Shown here: positions 7,576 through 14,514 of the stretch, in pieces | Numbering within the stretch: position 1 is the stretch's first letter | Layout of the letters: every line of letters begins with the position of its first letter | Source: an uncultured Bacilli bacterium | GTDB taxonomy: Bacteria; Bacillota_I; Bacilli_A; RF39; UBA660 | DNA length: 18,019 nt | Assembly: GCA_934148015.1 (NCBI GenBank) | Contig: CAKPCU010000016.1 | Location: 1-18,019 of the forward strand | Direction: 5' to 3' | Notes under the pieces: model-generated | What the model was told of the DNA's origin: nothing | The model's input: the letters and a program-made list of their open reading frames with translations, nothing else | Database searches by the model: none | Program-made: the position numbers and the translations under genes

Positions 7576-8463
7576 ATGGAAGAGAAACAAATTATTGATT
7601 ATATAAATAAGGATTATTTTAATTCACTAACAAAGAATGATTTTAATACTGATAATTTAGTTTCTCTTTATATAGAAGAAGTAAATAGATATAGATTACT
7701 TACTAAAGACGAGGAAGTAGAGTTATTTAAGTTATATAAAAATGGTAATGTTAAAGCTAGAGAAATTTTGATAAAACATAATTTAAGATTAGTTATTTCA
7801 TGTGCGTTGCAGTATAAATATCGTAGTAGTCATTTGAAGTTTCTAGATTTAATTGAAGAGGGTAATATAGGGCTTATTAAAGCTGTCGATAGCTTTGATT
7901 TATCTTATGAATGTAAATTTTCTACTTATGCTATTAAAGGAATTAAAATGTGTATTAAAAGCTCATTGTATAACAAGGGTAATTTAATAAGAAAATCTAA
8001 TAGTTTTAGGAAAGTATTATCAAGTAAAATAGAAATTGAAAAGAAGAAAGGAAAAGAAGCTTCTATAGAAGAAATTTCTAATTATTCTGGTATTAGTCCT
8101 AATTATGTAAAAGAAGTTTTAAATAAAAATTACAAGATAATACCTATAGATAGTGCTGAAGCTGTTAACAATATTTCATGTTGCTTTGAAGATGATATTT
8201 TAGAAGATACATGCTCTAAACATTTATATGATATAATAAATGAGTCTAAACTATCCTTAGTACAAAAAGAAGTTATATTTCATAGATTTGGCTTTATAGA
8301 TGGAAGTGTTTGGACTTATAAAAAAATAGCGAATAAACTAAATATAAGTTTTCAAGCAGCAAGTAGTGCTGAGAAAAAAGCTTTAAAAAAGTTAAGAGAT
8401 AATGCTAAAATAAAACATTTTTATGATAAAGATACAATAGAAAATGAAGTGCTTAAAAAATAA
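7576..8463 (+). CDS. Alternative RNA polymerase sigma factor, sigma-70 family (regions 1.2 to 4)
   Basis: A 295-residue protein with the whole RpoD-like core. Region 1.2 is about residues 24-50 (LYIEEVNRYRLLTKDEEVEL). Region 2 is about 54-125 (NLRLVISCA, FLDLIEEGNIGLIKAVDSFD, CKFSTYAIKGIKMCI). Region 3 is about 130-185 (EASIEEISNYSGISPNYVKEVL). Region 4 is about 215-285 (FHRFGFIDGSVWTYKKIANKL, ending ALKKLRD). The core-binding part is close to housekeeping sigma, but the -10 and -35 reading helices are altered: KGNLIRKSNSF replaces the ARTIRIPVHM-type segment and ISFQAASSAEKKA replaces VTRERIRQIEAKA. It therefore probably recognises non-consensus promoters. Region 4 shares RFG(L/F)IDGxxW with the preceding gene, which suggests paralogy. 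Translation likely depends on GGTGGT (7567-7572) or AAAGGAG inside the end of the upstream gene. Confidence 0.87.
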   Translation: MEEKQIIDYINKDYFNSLTKNDFNTDNLVSLYIEEVNRYRLLTKDEEVELFKLYKNGNVKAREILIKHNLRLVISCALQYKYRSSHLKFLDLIEEGNIGLIKAVDSFDLSYECKFSTYAIKGIKMCIKSSLYNKGNLIRKSNSFRKVLSSKIEIEKKKGKEASIEEISNYSGISPNYVKEVLNKNYKIIPIDSAEAVNNISCCFEDDILEDTCSKHLYDIINESKLSLVQKEVIFHRFGFIDGSVWTYKKIANKLNISFQAASSAEKKALKKLRDNAKIKHFYDKDTIENEVLKK

Positions 8464-8476
8464 ATAATTAAAATAT

Positions 8477-8501
8477 AAAACCATGTCAAGTGGTTTTTTT
8501 T
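8477..8501 (+). terminator. Rho-independent terminator of the sigma-like pair
   Basis: AAAACCA (8477-8483) pairs with TGGTTTT (8491-8497) around a seven-base loop; the T tract runs to 8501. The A-rich 5' arm could also serve the opposite strand. Confidence 0.72.
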
Positions 8502-8544
8502 GGTAATTGATGGTATACTAAATATATAATGTGAGGTGACTGAC

Positions 8545-10860
8545 GTGGAAAATTATAATGGACTTACTGATAAAGAAGTTAAGATAAGAATTAATAAAAA
8601 TTTAGTTAATTATGATACTACAGCACCTAGTAAGAGTATTAAACAAATCTTATTTGAAAATATATTTACGTTATTTAACTTTATTAATGTTTTATTAGCA
8701 TCATTATTGGTAATGGTTAAATCATATAAAAATTTACTTTTTTTAGGAGTAGTTGTTTGTAATACTTTAATTAGTACAATTCAAGAAATAAGGGCTAAAA
8801 AAATAGTTGATAAGTTATCTGTTATATCATCTTCTAAAATTAATGTAGTAAGAGATGGCAAAATAGGAAAAATAAATGTTAATGACATAGTTTTAGATGA
8901 TTTGATAATATATAGCCTTGGTAATCAAATAGTTACAGATTCAGTTATAACAAAAGGTACTTGTGAGGTTAACGAATCATTTATTACTGGGGAGGCTAAA
9001 ACTATATACAAAAAAGAAGGGGATATGCTACTTTCTGGTAGTTTTATTGTATCAGGAAGTGTTAAAGCTAAAGTAATACATATTGGATTAGATAATTATA
9101 CGTCAATAATTTCTCATGATGCTAAACAAATGAAAAAGGAAATAAGTTCAGAGATAATGAGATCATTAAATAAAATAGTTAAATATATTTCTATTACTCT
9201 TATTCCAATAGGAATACTTTTACTACTAAAACAATTTTCTATACCACAAAATACGGTAAAAGATGCTATTGAATCTGTTGTTGCTGCGATAGTTGGTATG
9301 ATACCAGAAGGACTAATACTTTTAGTTTCAACGGTACTTGCAATAAGTACCATGAAATTGTCTAAATATAATGTTTTAGTTCAAGATTTGTATGCAATAG
9401 AAACATTAGCTAGAGTAGATACTCTTTGTTTAGACAAAACTGGTACATTAACTCTTGGAAAAATGGAAGTTACTGATGTAGTTCCACTTAATAATCATAA
9501 GATAAATGAAATAGATGAAATACTAGAAATAATATCTACTAATTTAAATGATAATAATCCAACGTTTTTAGCCATAAATGAAAAGTATGGAAATAACTCT
9601 AGTGTAAAATCAAATAAGAATATTTCTTTTTCTTCTGACAGAAAATACTCAGGTGTTATACTAAAAGATAAGGCATACATAATGGGAGCGCCAGAATTTG
9701 TTTTATTAGATGATTATAAAAAATATAAAAATAAAATAGAAAAATATTCATTAGAAAACAGAGTATTAGTTTTAACGATTTCAAATACTAACTTAAACAA
9801 AAAAGAAGCTATAGGATTAATACTAATTCGAGATAAAATAAGAAAAGAAAGTATTAATACATTAAAGTACTTTAAAGAAAATGATTGTGATATAAAAATT
9901 ATATCAGGAGATAGTCCATCTACCATTAAAAGTGTAGCTTCAAAAGTTGGTCTTGATATAACTGGAATATTTGATGCTAGGAATATAAATGAAGATACTA
10001 ATTTAAATTTAATTGTTGAAGAAAATAATATTTTTGGAAGGGTTAAACCTGAACAAAAAAGAATGTTAATTAGAGCTCTTAAAAATAACGGTCATGTAGT
10101 AGCGATGATGGGCGATGGTGTAAATGATGTATTAGCACTTAAAGAGTCGGATTGTGGAATAGCCATGAATGATGGAGCGGATGCGGCTCGTAATGTTTCT
10201 GAACTTGTTTTACTTGATTCTAATTTCGATTCAATGCCAATGGTTGTTAAGGAAGGAAGAAGAACAATAAACAATGTCGAAAGATCAGCATCTCTTTTTC
10301 TATCAAAGACTATTTATGCATCAATATTAGCAATCCTGTTTTTATTTATAAATTGTAAGTATCCTTTTATTCCAATACAAATGTCATTAATAAGTAGTTT
10401 GACTATTGGTATGCCTGCTTTCATATTAGCATTAGAACCAAATACAGACAGAGTAAATGGTAAATTTTTAATAAACGTTATAAAAAAATCTATACCAAGT
10501 GGTTTTACTACAATCATAAACATAATTCTTCTTATGTTAATATCTAGCTTAATTAATATTCCAAACAGTGAAATTTCTACTATAGCAGTTATTATAACTA
10601 GTTATACGGCAATTTTATTAATATATAAAATTAGTAAACCTCTTAATTTATTAAGAAAAAGTCTATTATTTATCATAATAACATTATTTGTATTAGCATT
10701 TATATTACCAGCTGGAAGGATTTTATACTCACTTAAAATACTAGGTGCAAATTCTATATTAATACTTTTGTTTTTAATATATATAAGTACCAAAATATTT
10801 AAATTGTTAGATAATTTAATAGATAAAATCATTAAAGCTAGACCTTGGTGGTTTTCTTAA
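8545..10860 (+). CDS. P-type cation-transporting ATPase, CtpE-like
   Basis: A 771-residue integral membrane pump that couples ATP hydrolysis to cation transport through a phospho-aspartate. The phosphorylation motif is DKTGT with Asp297. The actuator motif is TGEA at 148-151 (TGES in most relatives). The hinge motif is GDGVND at 523-528, in MMGDGVNDVLALKESDCGIAM. Transmembrane segment 4 carries PEGL (254-257) in place of the PEGLP of Ca pumps or CPC of heavy-metal pumps. Hydrophobic pairs lie near residues 35-75, 210-270 and in the last 190 residues, giving about ten segments. No N-terminal metal-binding domain is present. PEGL together with LVQDLYAIETLARVD is typical of the mycobacterial CtpE group, for which calcium uptake has been reported; the ion here is inference. 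GTG 8536 lies inside the ribosome binding site GAGGTGA, so GTG 8545 is the preferred start. A TATACT at 8514 may be part of a weak promoter. Confidence 0.9.
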   Translation: MENYNGLTDKEVKIRINKNLVNYDTTAPSKSIKQILFENIFTLFNFINVLLASLLVMVKSYKNLLFLGVVVCNTLISTIQEIRAKKIVDKLSVISSSKINVVRDGKIGKINVNDIVLDDLIIYSLGNQIVTDSVITKGTCEVNESFITGEAKTIYKKEGDMLLSGSFIVSGSVKAKVIHIGLDNYTSIISHDAKQMKKEISSEIMRSLNKIVKYISITLIPIGILLLLKQFSIPQNTVKDAIESVVAAIVGMIPEGLILLVSTVLAISTMKLSKYNVLVQDLYAIETLARVDTLCLDKTGTLTLGKMEVTDVVPLNNHKINEIDEILEIISTNLNDNNPTFLAINEKYGNNSSVKSNKNISFSSDRKYSGVILKDKAYIMGAPEFVLLDDYKKYKNKIEKYSLENRVLVLTISNTNLNKKEAIGLILIRDKIRKESINTLKYFKENDCDIKIISGDSPSTIKSVASKVGLDITGIFDARNINEDTNLNLIVEENNIFGRVKPEQKRMLIRALKNNGHVVAMMGDGVNDVLALKESDCGIAMNDGADAARNVSELVLLDSNFDSMPMVVKEGRRTINNVERSASLFLSKTIYASILAILFLFINCKYPFIPIQMSLISSLTIGMPAFILALEPNTDRVNGKFLINVIKKSIPSGFTTIINIILLMLISSLINIPNSEISTIAVIITSYTAILLIYKISKPLNLLRKSLLFIIITLFVLAFILPAGRILYSLKILGANSILILLFLIYISTKIFKLLDNLIDKIIKARPWWFS

Positions 10861-10876
10861 AAAATTAAAAACTTGT

Positions 10877-10905
10877 TTGACATTTACATATTATTATGAT
10901 AGCAT
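10877..10905 (+). promoter_or_regulatory. Predicted sigma-A promoter of the HA-repeat gene
   Basis: A perfect TTGACA (10877-10882), a 17-base spacer and TAGCAT (10900-10905) preceded by TGA, forming an extended -10. The start codon 10932 follows about 20 bases after the expected transcription start. Confidence 0.6.
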
Positions 10906-10931
10906 ATTTCCCCGTTAGAAGGTGATGAACT

Positions 10932-11063
10932 ATGAAAGACACTAAAAAAATAGTTGAATTAGCATTTAGAGAAATTACAGAAAAAGGCTTTTTTGATATA
11001 GAAAAGGGAATGCACCAATTCCTAATGTGGTTAATAAACCTATGTCTCAAATACCAAATATAA
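10932..11063 (+). CDS. Upstream zero-frame part of the HA-repeat protein gene (43 codons)
   Basis: ATG 10932 has the strong ribosome binding site AGAAGGTGAT (10917-10926) and its own promoter, but the frame stops at TAA 11061-11063 after 43 codons. The first 26 residues (starting MKDTKKIVELAFREI) read like a normal protein N-terminus. After Lys25-Gly26 the zero frame turns into an unlikely hydrophobic sequence, while the -1 frame continues with a sensible GNAPIPNVVNKP. The useful N-terminus therefore probably belongs to the long downstream ORF in the -1 frame. The upstream part of the -1 frame is closed by TGA at 10994-10996, so the change of frame must happen between 10997 and about 11009. 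Either a programmed -1 frameshift, a 1-base deletion in this strain, or a sequencing error explains it. If unshifted ribosomes terminate here, a 43-residue peptide is also made. Confidence 0.6.
   Translation: MKDTKKIVELAFREITEKGFFDIEKGMHQFLMWLINLCLKYQI
11003..11009 (+). other. Candidate -1 ribosomal frameshift heptamer A-AAG-GGA
   Basis: In the zero frame the bases read A AAG GGA, matching the X XXY YYZ slippery pattern. A -1 slip lets both tRNAs re-pair on AAA GGG and moves translation exactly into the long downstream frame. A purine stretch AAAAAGG lies at 10981-10987, 15 bases upstream, and might act as an internal ribosome-pausing site. I did not find a strong downstream hairpin by eye. 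Confidence 0.4.
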
Positions 11064-12571
11064 TGAGTAAATATGTTAATGAATGTGGATATGGATGTTG
11101 TTTTGTCTTTTCATCATACATGATTAATACATTAAATAGATTTGGCATAAATTGTTATTTGATTGGTTCTAAGGAAGAAAAAGGAATAAGAGCTTCTGTT
11201 ATGTATGAAGATAATGGCATATTTTATATAGCTAATCCAGTTGAAGATATAGAATATTTTACAGAACATAATATTTTACCAGAAAATAGATATAGGTTTT
11301 ATAAAGAAAATTCTACTGATATTATAATAGATGGTAAAATATTTAATACTTCACGTTATACTTTAGATGAGTTTTCAAGAAAATATGGAAAGATATGGGT
11401 AATCGGAAGCATGAATTCAACATCAAATAATACTCTTTCATCATCTATGAAAACATGCAGCAAAAGAGTAATTATGCCAACTGATTTCGCTAATTATAAT
11501 ATAAAAAAACTCGTAAAAGAATATTACTATGCAAAAAAATATTATTTAGAGCACGGTGATTTATCAGTACCTTCAAATTATGAAGTTAAAGATGAGTGTG
11601 GTAATATAGTATATCTAGGTAAATGGATAGAAAAACAAAAAGTTCTATATAAAAATGATTGCCTTGATAAAGATGAGATAGAGATTTTAGAAAATATTGG
11701 TATAAAATGGCCTGTTAAGCATAACAGACTTAATAACTGGATGAAAAAATACAACCTTGCAAAAGAATATTATAAAAAGAATGGTAATTTATTAATACCT
11801 CAAAATTATAAAGTTGTTGATGAATCTGGTAATATAATAAATTTAGGTTCATGGATAAATAATCAAAGGACTATGTACAGGCAAAAGAGACTAGATAAAA
11901 ATAAAATAACCCTTTTAGATGATATTGAAATGCAATGGTCTATAATATGTAAACTTACTAATAATAGTTGGATGAAAAAATATAACCTTGCAAAAGAATA
12001 TTATAAAAAAAATGGTAATTTGTTAATACCTCGAAATTATAAAATTGTTGATGAATCTGGTAATATAATAAATTTAGGTTCATGGATAGGAACACAAAGA
12101 AAAGCATATAAAGATGGTAAACTTAATGAAAATAGAATATCACTTTTAGAAAGTATTAAAATGGTTTGGACTATTAAAGACTTTACTATTTTATGGGAAG
12201 AATATTATTTGTTACTAAAAGAGTATAAAAGTGTATACGGTGATTTGATAATACCCAAAGGATATATTTATAAAGGTGATAGAAACAAAAAATACTACTT
12301 ATATGATTGGGTTAAAAAGCAAGCTAAAGATAATTTAAATGTTAAGCAAAATGAAATGTTAAATTTATTAGATTCAAATTGGAATTTATCAGATGAAGAA
12401 AAACTTTTAAAATACATTGATGATTGCTATGAAAAACTTAAAAATGATGAACTAAATGCTTCTGAAATTGATGAACTAATTAAAAAAGGTGCATTAAAAT
12501 ATTCTGATTGTAGTATACAAAAAGGAAACATTAATACATTATATAAAAATATTAAAAAAAGATGTATTTAA
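11027..12571 (+). CDS. Protein with cysteine-rich N-terminal domain and four helicase-associated (HA) repeats, main part of a frameshifted gene
   Basis: The frame is open from 10997. GTG 11027 is the first possible start, but neither it nor ATG 11042 has a ribosome binding site. Joined to the upstream ORF by a -1 shift it gives 546 residues (numbering below). Residues about 27-190 form an unassigned domain with C52GYGCC57 followed by a helix and a beta-rich part (GIRASVMYEDNGIFYIANP). The layout resembles a transglutaminase-like or cysteine-peptidase fold, but Arg87 and Asn102 stand where His and Asp would be expected, so it may be inactive; this is inference. Four HA-type repeats follow, starting near 194, 270, 347 and 422, each with the hallmarks YxxAKEYYxxxGxLxxP, LGxWIxxQR and a closing W. 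HA repeats usually trail DEAD/DEAH helicases; none is present here. The last 60 residues are charged and helical. Function unknown, perhaps nucleic-acid binding. Confidence 0.8.
   Translation: MVNKPMSQIPNIMSKYVNECGYGCCFVFSSYMINTLNRFGINCYLIGSKEEKGIRASVMYEDNGIFYIANPVEDIEYFTEHNILPENRYRFYKENSTDIIIDGKIFNTSRYTLDEFSRKYGKIWVIGSMNSTSNNTLSSSMKTCSKRVIMPTDFANYNIKKLVKEYYYAKKYYLEHGDLSVPSNYEVKDECGNIVYLGKWIEKQKVLYKNDCLDKDEIEILENIGIKWPVKHNRLNNWMKKYNLAKEYYKKNGNLLIPQNYKVVDESGNIINLGSWINNQRTMYRQKRLDKNKITLLDDIEMQWSIICKLTNNSWMKKYNLAKEYYKKNGNLLIPRNYKIVDESGNIINLGSWIGTQRKAYKDGKLNENRISLLESIKMVWTIKDFTILWEEYYLLLKEYKSVYGDLIIPKGYIYKGDRNKKYYLYDWVKKQAKDNLNVKQNEMLNLLDSNWNLSDEEKLLKYIDDCYEKLKNDELNASEIDELIKKGALKYSDCSIQKGNINTLYKNIKKRCI
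11738..12088 (+). repeat. Near-identical tandem HA repeats (units 2 and 3)
   Basis: The segment 11738-11857 is repeated at 11969-12088 with five mismatches in 120 bases, at a period of 231 bases (77 codons). The remaining part of each unit is strongly diverged. Such a sharp boundary suggests a recent duplication or gene conversion limited to the first half of the repeat. Confidence 0.9.
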
Positions 12572-12579
12572 AATATCAA

Positions 12580-12608
12580 TTGAAATATAATAAATAGTGT
12601 GTTATAAT
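12580..12608 (+). promoter_or_regulatory. Predicted sigma-A promoter of the metG T-box leader
   Basis: TTGAAA (12580-12585), a 17-base spacer and TATAAT (12603-12608) preceded by TGT (12600-12602), an extended -10. Its start lies 8 bases after the stop of the HA-repeat gene, and no terminator separates them. Confidence 0.75.
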
Positions 12609-12614
12609 TTCTTT

Positions 12615-12845
12615 ATAAAAAGGCGATGAAAGAAAGAAAAAGGTAAAACTACTTATAAGAGAGCGTATAAATGGTGAAAGTACGCAGTAGATAATAACTA
12701 TATAAATGGTTCTGGAGCTTTTTAATTGAATAATTAGATTAAAACGGTAGTTACGTTATAACTTTTAAGTGTATACTAATTTTAGTATAAATTAAGGTGG
12801 TACCGTGGACATAAGTTCATCCTTTATATAGGATGAACTTTTTTT
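12615..12845 (+). ncRNA. T-box leader (tRNA-Met sensing riboswitch) of metG
   Basis: The T-box core AAGGTGGTACCGTGGAC at 12794-12810 is identical to that of valS, with TGGT at 12798-12801 to pair with the A discriminator of tRNA-Met. Stem I has GCGTA and TACGC (12681-12685) around a loop with ATGGTGAAAG, below it CTACT and AGTAG (12686-12690), and an unpaired AAGAGA segment in the position of the conserved AG bulge. ATG at 12706-12708, in TATAAATGGTTC on the 3' side of stem I, is the best Met specifier candidate. The lower helix is less clear than in valS, so the specifier is moderately sure, while the T-box identity is firm. The 5' end follows from the predicted promoter. Confidence 0.92.
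12813..12845 (+). terminator. Regulated terminator of the metG T-box
   Basis: AAGTTCATCC (12813-12822) and GGATGAACTT (12831-12840) form a perfect 10-bp stem with an eight-base loop and a T tract to 12845. Both arms are identical to those of the valS terminator. Confidence 0.9.
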
Positions 12846-12865
12846 GAAAGGAGATAAGAAGAATT

Positions 12866-14413
12866 ATGGAAAGAGAAAAATATTATATTACAACAGCTAT
12901 TGCATATACATCTGGTAAACCTCATATAGGAAATACATATGAAATAGTTTTAGCAGATGCTATAGCAAGATATAAAAGACAAAAAGGTTTTGATGTTTAC
13001 TTTCAAACAGGGACTGATGAACATGGAGAAAAAATAGAATTAAAAGCTAAAGAAAAAGGGATAACTCCTAAAGAATTTGTTGATTCTGTTGCAAGTGAAA
13101 TAAAAAGAATATGGGATGTTATGAATACATCTTATGATAAATTTGTTAGAACAACAGATCCAAATCACGAAAAAATAGTTCAAAAGATATTTGATAAAAT
13201 GTATGATAATGGTGATATTTATAAGGGAGAGTATTCTGGGCTTTATTGCACGCCTTGTGAAAGCTTTTGGACTGAAAGTCAGTTAGTAGATGGTAAATGC
13301 CCTGACTGCGGAAGAAAAGTAGAAGAAAAAAAAGAAGAAGCATACTTCTTTAAACTTTCTAAATATCAAGAAAGGTTAGTAGACTATATAGAATCCCATC
13401 CAGATTTTATACAACCTGAATCAAGAAAAAATGAAATGCTTAATAATTTTATTAAACCAGGTCTTCAAGATTTATGTGTATCTAGAACTTCATTTGATTG
13501 GGGAATTAAAGTAGATATAGATCCTAAACACATAGTATATGTTTGGCTTGATGCACTAACTAACTATATAACTAATATTGGTTATGATCCAGATGGCTCA
13601 TCAGATGAATTTAATAAATGGTGGCCTGCAGACTTACATTTAATTGGAAAAGATATAATAAGATTTCATACTATCTACTGGCCATGTTTCTTATGGTCTT
13701 TAGGCTTAGAACTTCCAAAAAAAGTATTTGGTCATCCATGGCTACTTACTAATAATGATAAAATAGGTAAATCAAGAGGTAATGCAATATATGCAGATGA
13801 TTTAGTAGATTTATTTGGAGTAGATGCTGTAAGATATTACGTACTTCATGAAATACCATTTGCAAACGATGGTAATTTAACTTATGAATTATTAATAGAA
13901 AGAACTAATACTGATTTAGCTAATACTTTAGGAAATTTAGTTAATAGAACAATATCAATGGCTAATAAATACTTTAATGGAATAGTAGTTAATAAAAACG
14001 TTAGGGAAGATATTGATAATGAATTAATAAATATGATAAATGATTTAGATGGTAAAGTAGATAAGAGAATGGATAAATTAGAAATAGGATTTGCTTTAGA
14101 TGAAATATTTGAAGTTTTAAGAAGAAGTAATAAATATATTGATGAGACTATGCCTTGGCAACTTGCAAAAGATGATACTAAAACTGATAGATTACAAACC
14201 GTTTTATATAACTTACTTGAATCTATTAGAGTATGTGCTTACTTTTTAAAACCATTTTTACCAGATACATCAGATAAGATATTTAAACAATTAAATATAA
14301 ATGATTTATCAAATAACTTTAATTTAAATAATACATATGATGGTATGATTCCAGAAGTATTATTTCAAAGAATAGATAAAGATAAAAAATTAGAAGAGAT
14401 TTATTCAAAATAA
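12866..14413 (+). CDS. metG: Methionine--tRNA ligase
   Basis: Charges initiator and elongator tRNA-Met; cytoplasmic class Ia synthetase. The 515-residue protein has the HIGH-type motif HIGN at residues 20-23. A zinc-binding connective-peptide knuckle has C128-x2-C131 and C145-x2-C148. The KMSKS loop reads KIGKS at 299-303. The anticodon-binding alpha-helical domain includes the segment ending MPWQLAKDD. It stops after this domain and lacks the C-terminal EMAPII-like tRNA-binding and dimerisation domain of the approximately 650-residue Bacillus enzyme, so it belongs to the short, presumably monomeric form. Start ATG 12866 follows AAAGGAG (12847-12853) by 12 bases, a rather long spacing. It is controlled by the T-box leader upstream and closed by a terminator, so it is monocistronic. 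Confidence 0.98.
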   Translation: MEREKYYITTAIAYTSGKPHIGNTYEIVLADAIARYKRQKGFDVYFQTGTDEHGEKIELKAKEKGITPKEFVDSVASEIKRIWDVMNTSYDKFVRTTDPNHEKIVQKIFDKMYDNGDIYKGEYSGLYCTPCESFWTESQLVDGKCPDCGRKVEEKKEEAYFFKLSKYQERLVDYIESHPDFIQPESRKNEMLNNFIKPGLQDLCVSRTSFDWGIKVDIDPKHIVYVWLDALTNYITNIGYDPDGSSDEFNKWWPADLHLIGKDIIRFHTIYWPCFLWSLGLELPKKVFGHPWLLTNNDKIGKSRGNAIYADDLVDLFGVDAVRYYVLHEIPFANDGNLTYELLIERTNTDLANTLGNLVNRTISMANKYFNGIVVNKNVREDIDNELINMINDLDGKVDKRMDKLEIGFALDEIFEVLRRSNKYIDETMPWQLAKDDTKTDRLQTVLYNLLESIRVCAYFLKPFLPDTSDKIFKQLNINDLSNNFNLNNTYDGMIPEVLFQRIDKDKKLEEIYSK

Positions 14414-14417
14414 TTTG

Positions 14418-14450
14418 ACAAATGGGCATTATTTATGCTTATTTGTTTTT
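14418..14450 (+). terminator. Rho-independent terminator of metG
   Basis: ACAAATGGGCA (14418-14428) pairs with TGCTTATTTGT (14436-14446), 11 bp with two G-U pairs and a seven-base loop, followed by T's to 14450. Confidence 0.88.
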
Positions 14451-14464
14451 CTTTATTTATAATA

Positions 14465-14494
14465 TTGCATTAATTTATATATGAATGTTATAAT
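14465..14494 (+). promoter_or_regulatory. Predicted sigma-A promoter of the lytic transglycosylase gene
   Basis: TTGCAT (14465-14470), an 18-base spacer and TATAAT (14489-14494) preceded by TGT, the same extended -10 as in the metG promoter. The leader would be short, about 14 bases. Confidence 0.6.
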
Positions 14495-14514
14495 CATAAT
14501 AGGTGGTGATATGT

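Noticed and set aside
8514..8530. Promoter for the P-type ATPase with TATACT 8514-8519 or TATAAT 8525-8530
   Set aside because: Neither -10 has a credible -35 at 16-18 bases, and the upstream terminator overlaps the required region; kept only as a remark.
9114..9353. Minus-strand ORFs of 60-80 codons inside the P-type ATPase, valS, metG and other genes
   Set aside because: They lie opposite strongly conserved coding sequence, lack ribosome binding sites and have low-complexity translations; they are shadows.
10989..10994. Run of six T's as the site of the frame change in the HA-repeat gene
   Set aside because: The -1 frame meets TGA at 10994-10996 directly after the run, so a shift there would terminate at once; the shift must lie downstream.
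10865..11050. Minus-strand ORF across the promoter and start of the HA-repeat gene
   Set aside because: It overlaps a good promoter, ribosome binding site and start on the plus strand, and its translation shows no family resemblance.
12671..12673. ATG in the apical loop of the metG leader as Met specifier
   Set aside because: It lies in the terminal loop of stem I, where T-boxes carry a conserved structural loop, not in the specifier loop on the 3' side; ATG 12706-12708 fits better.
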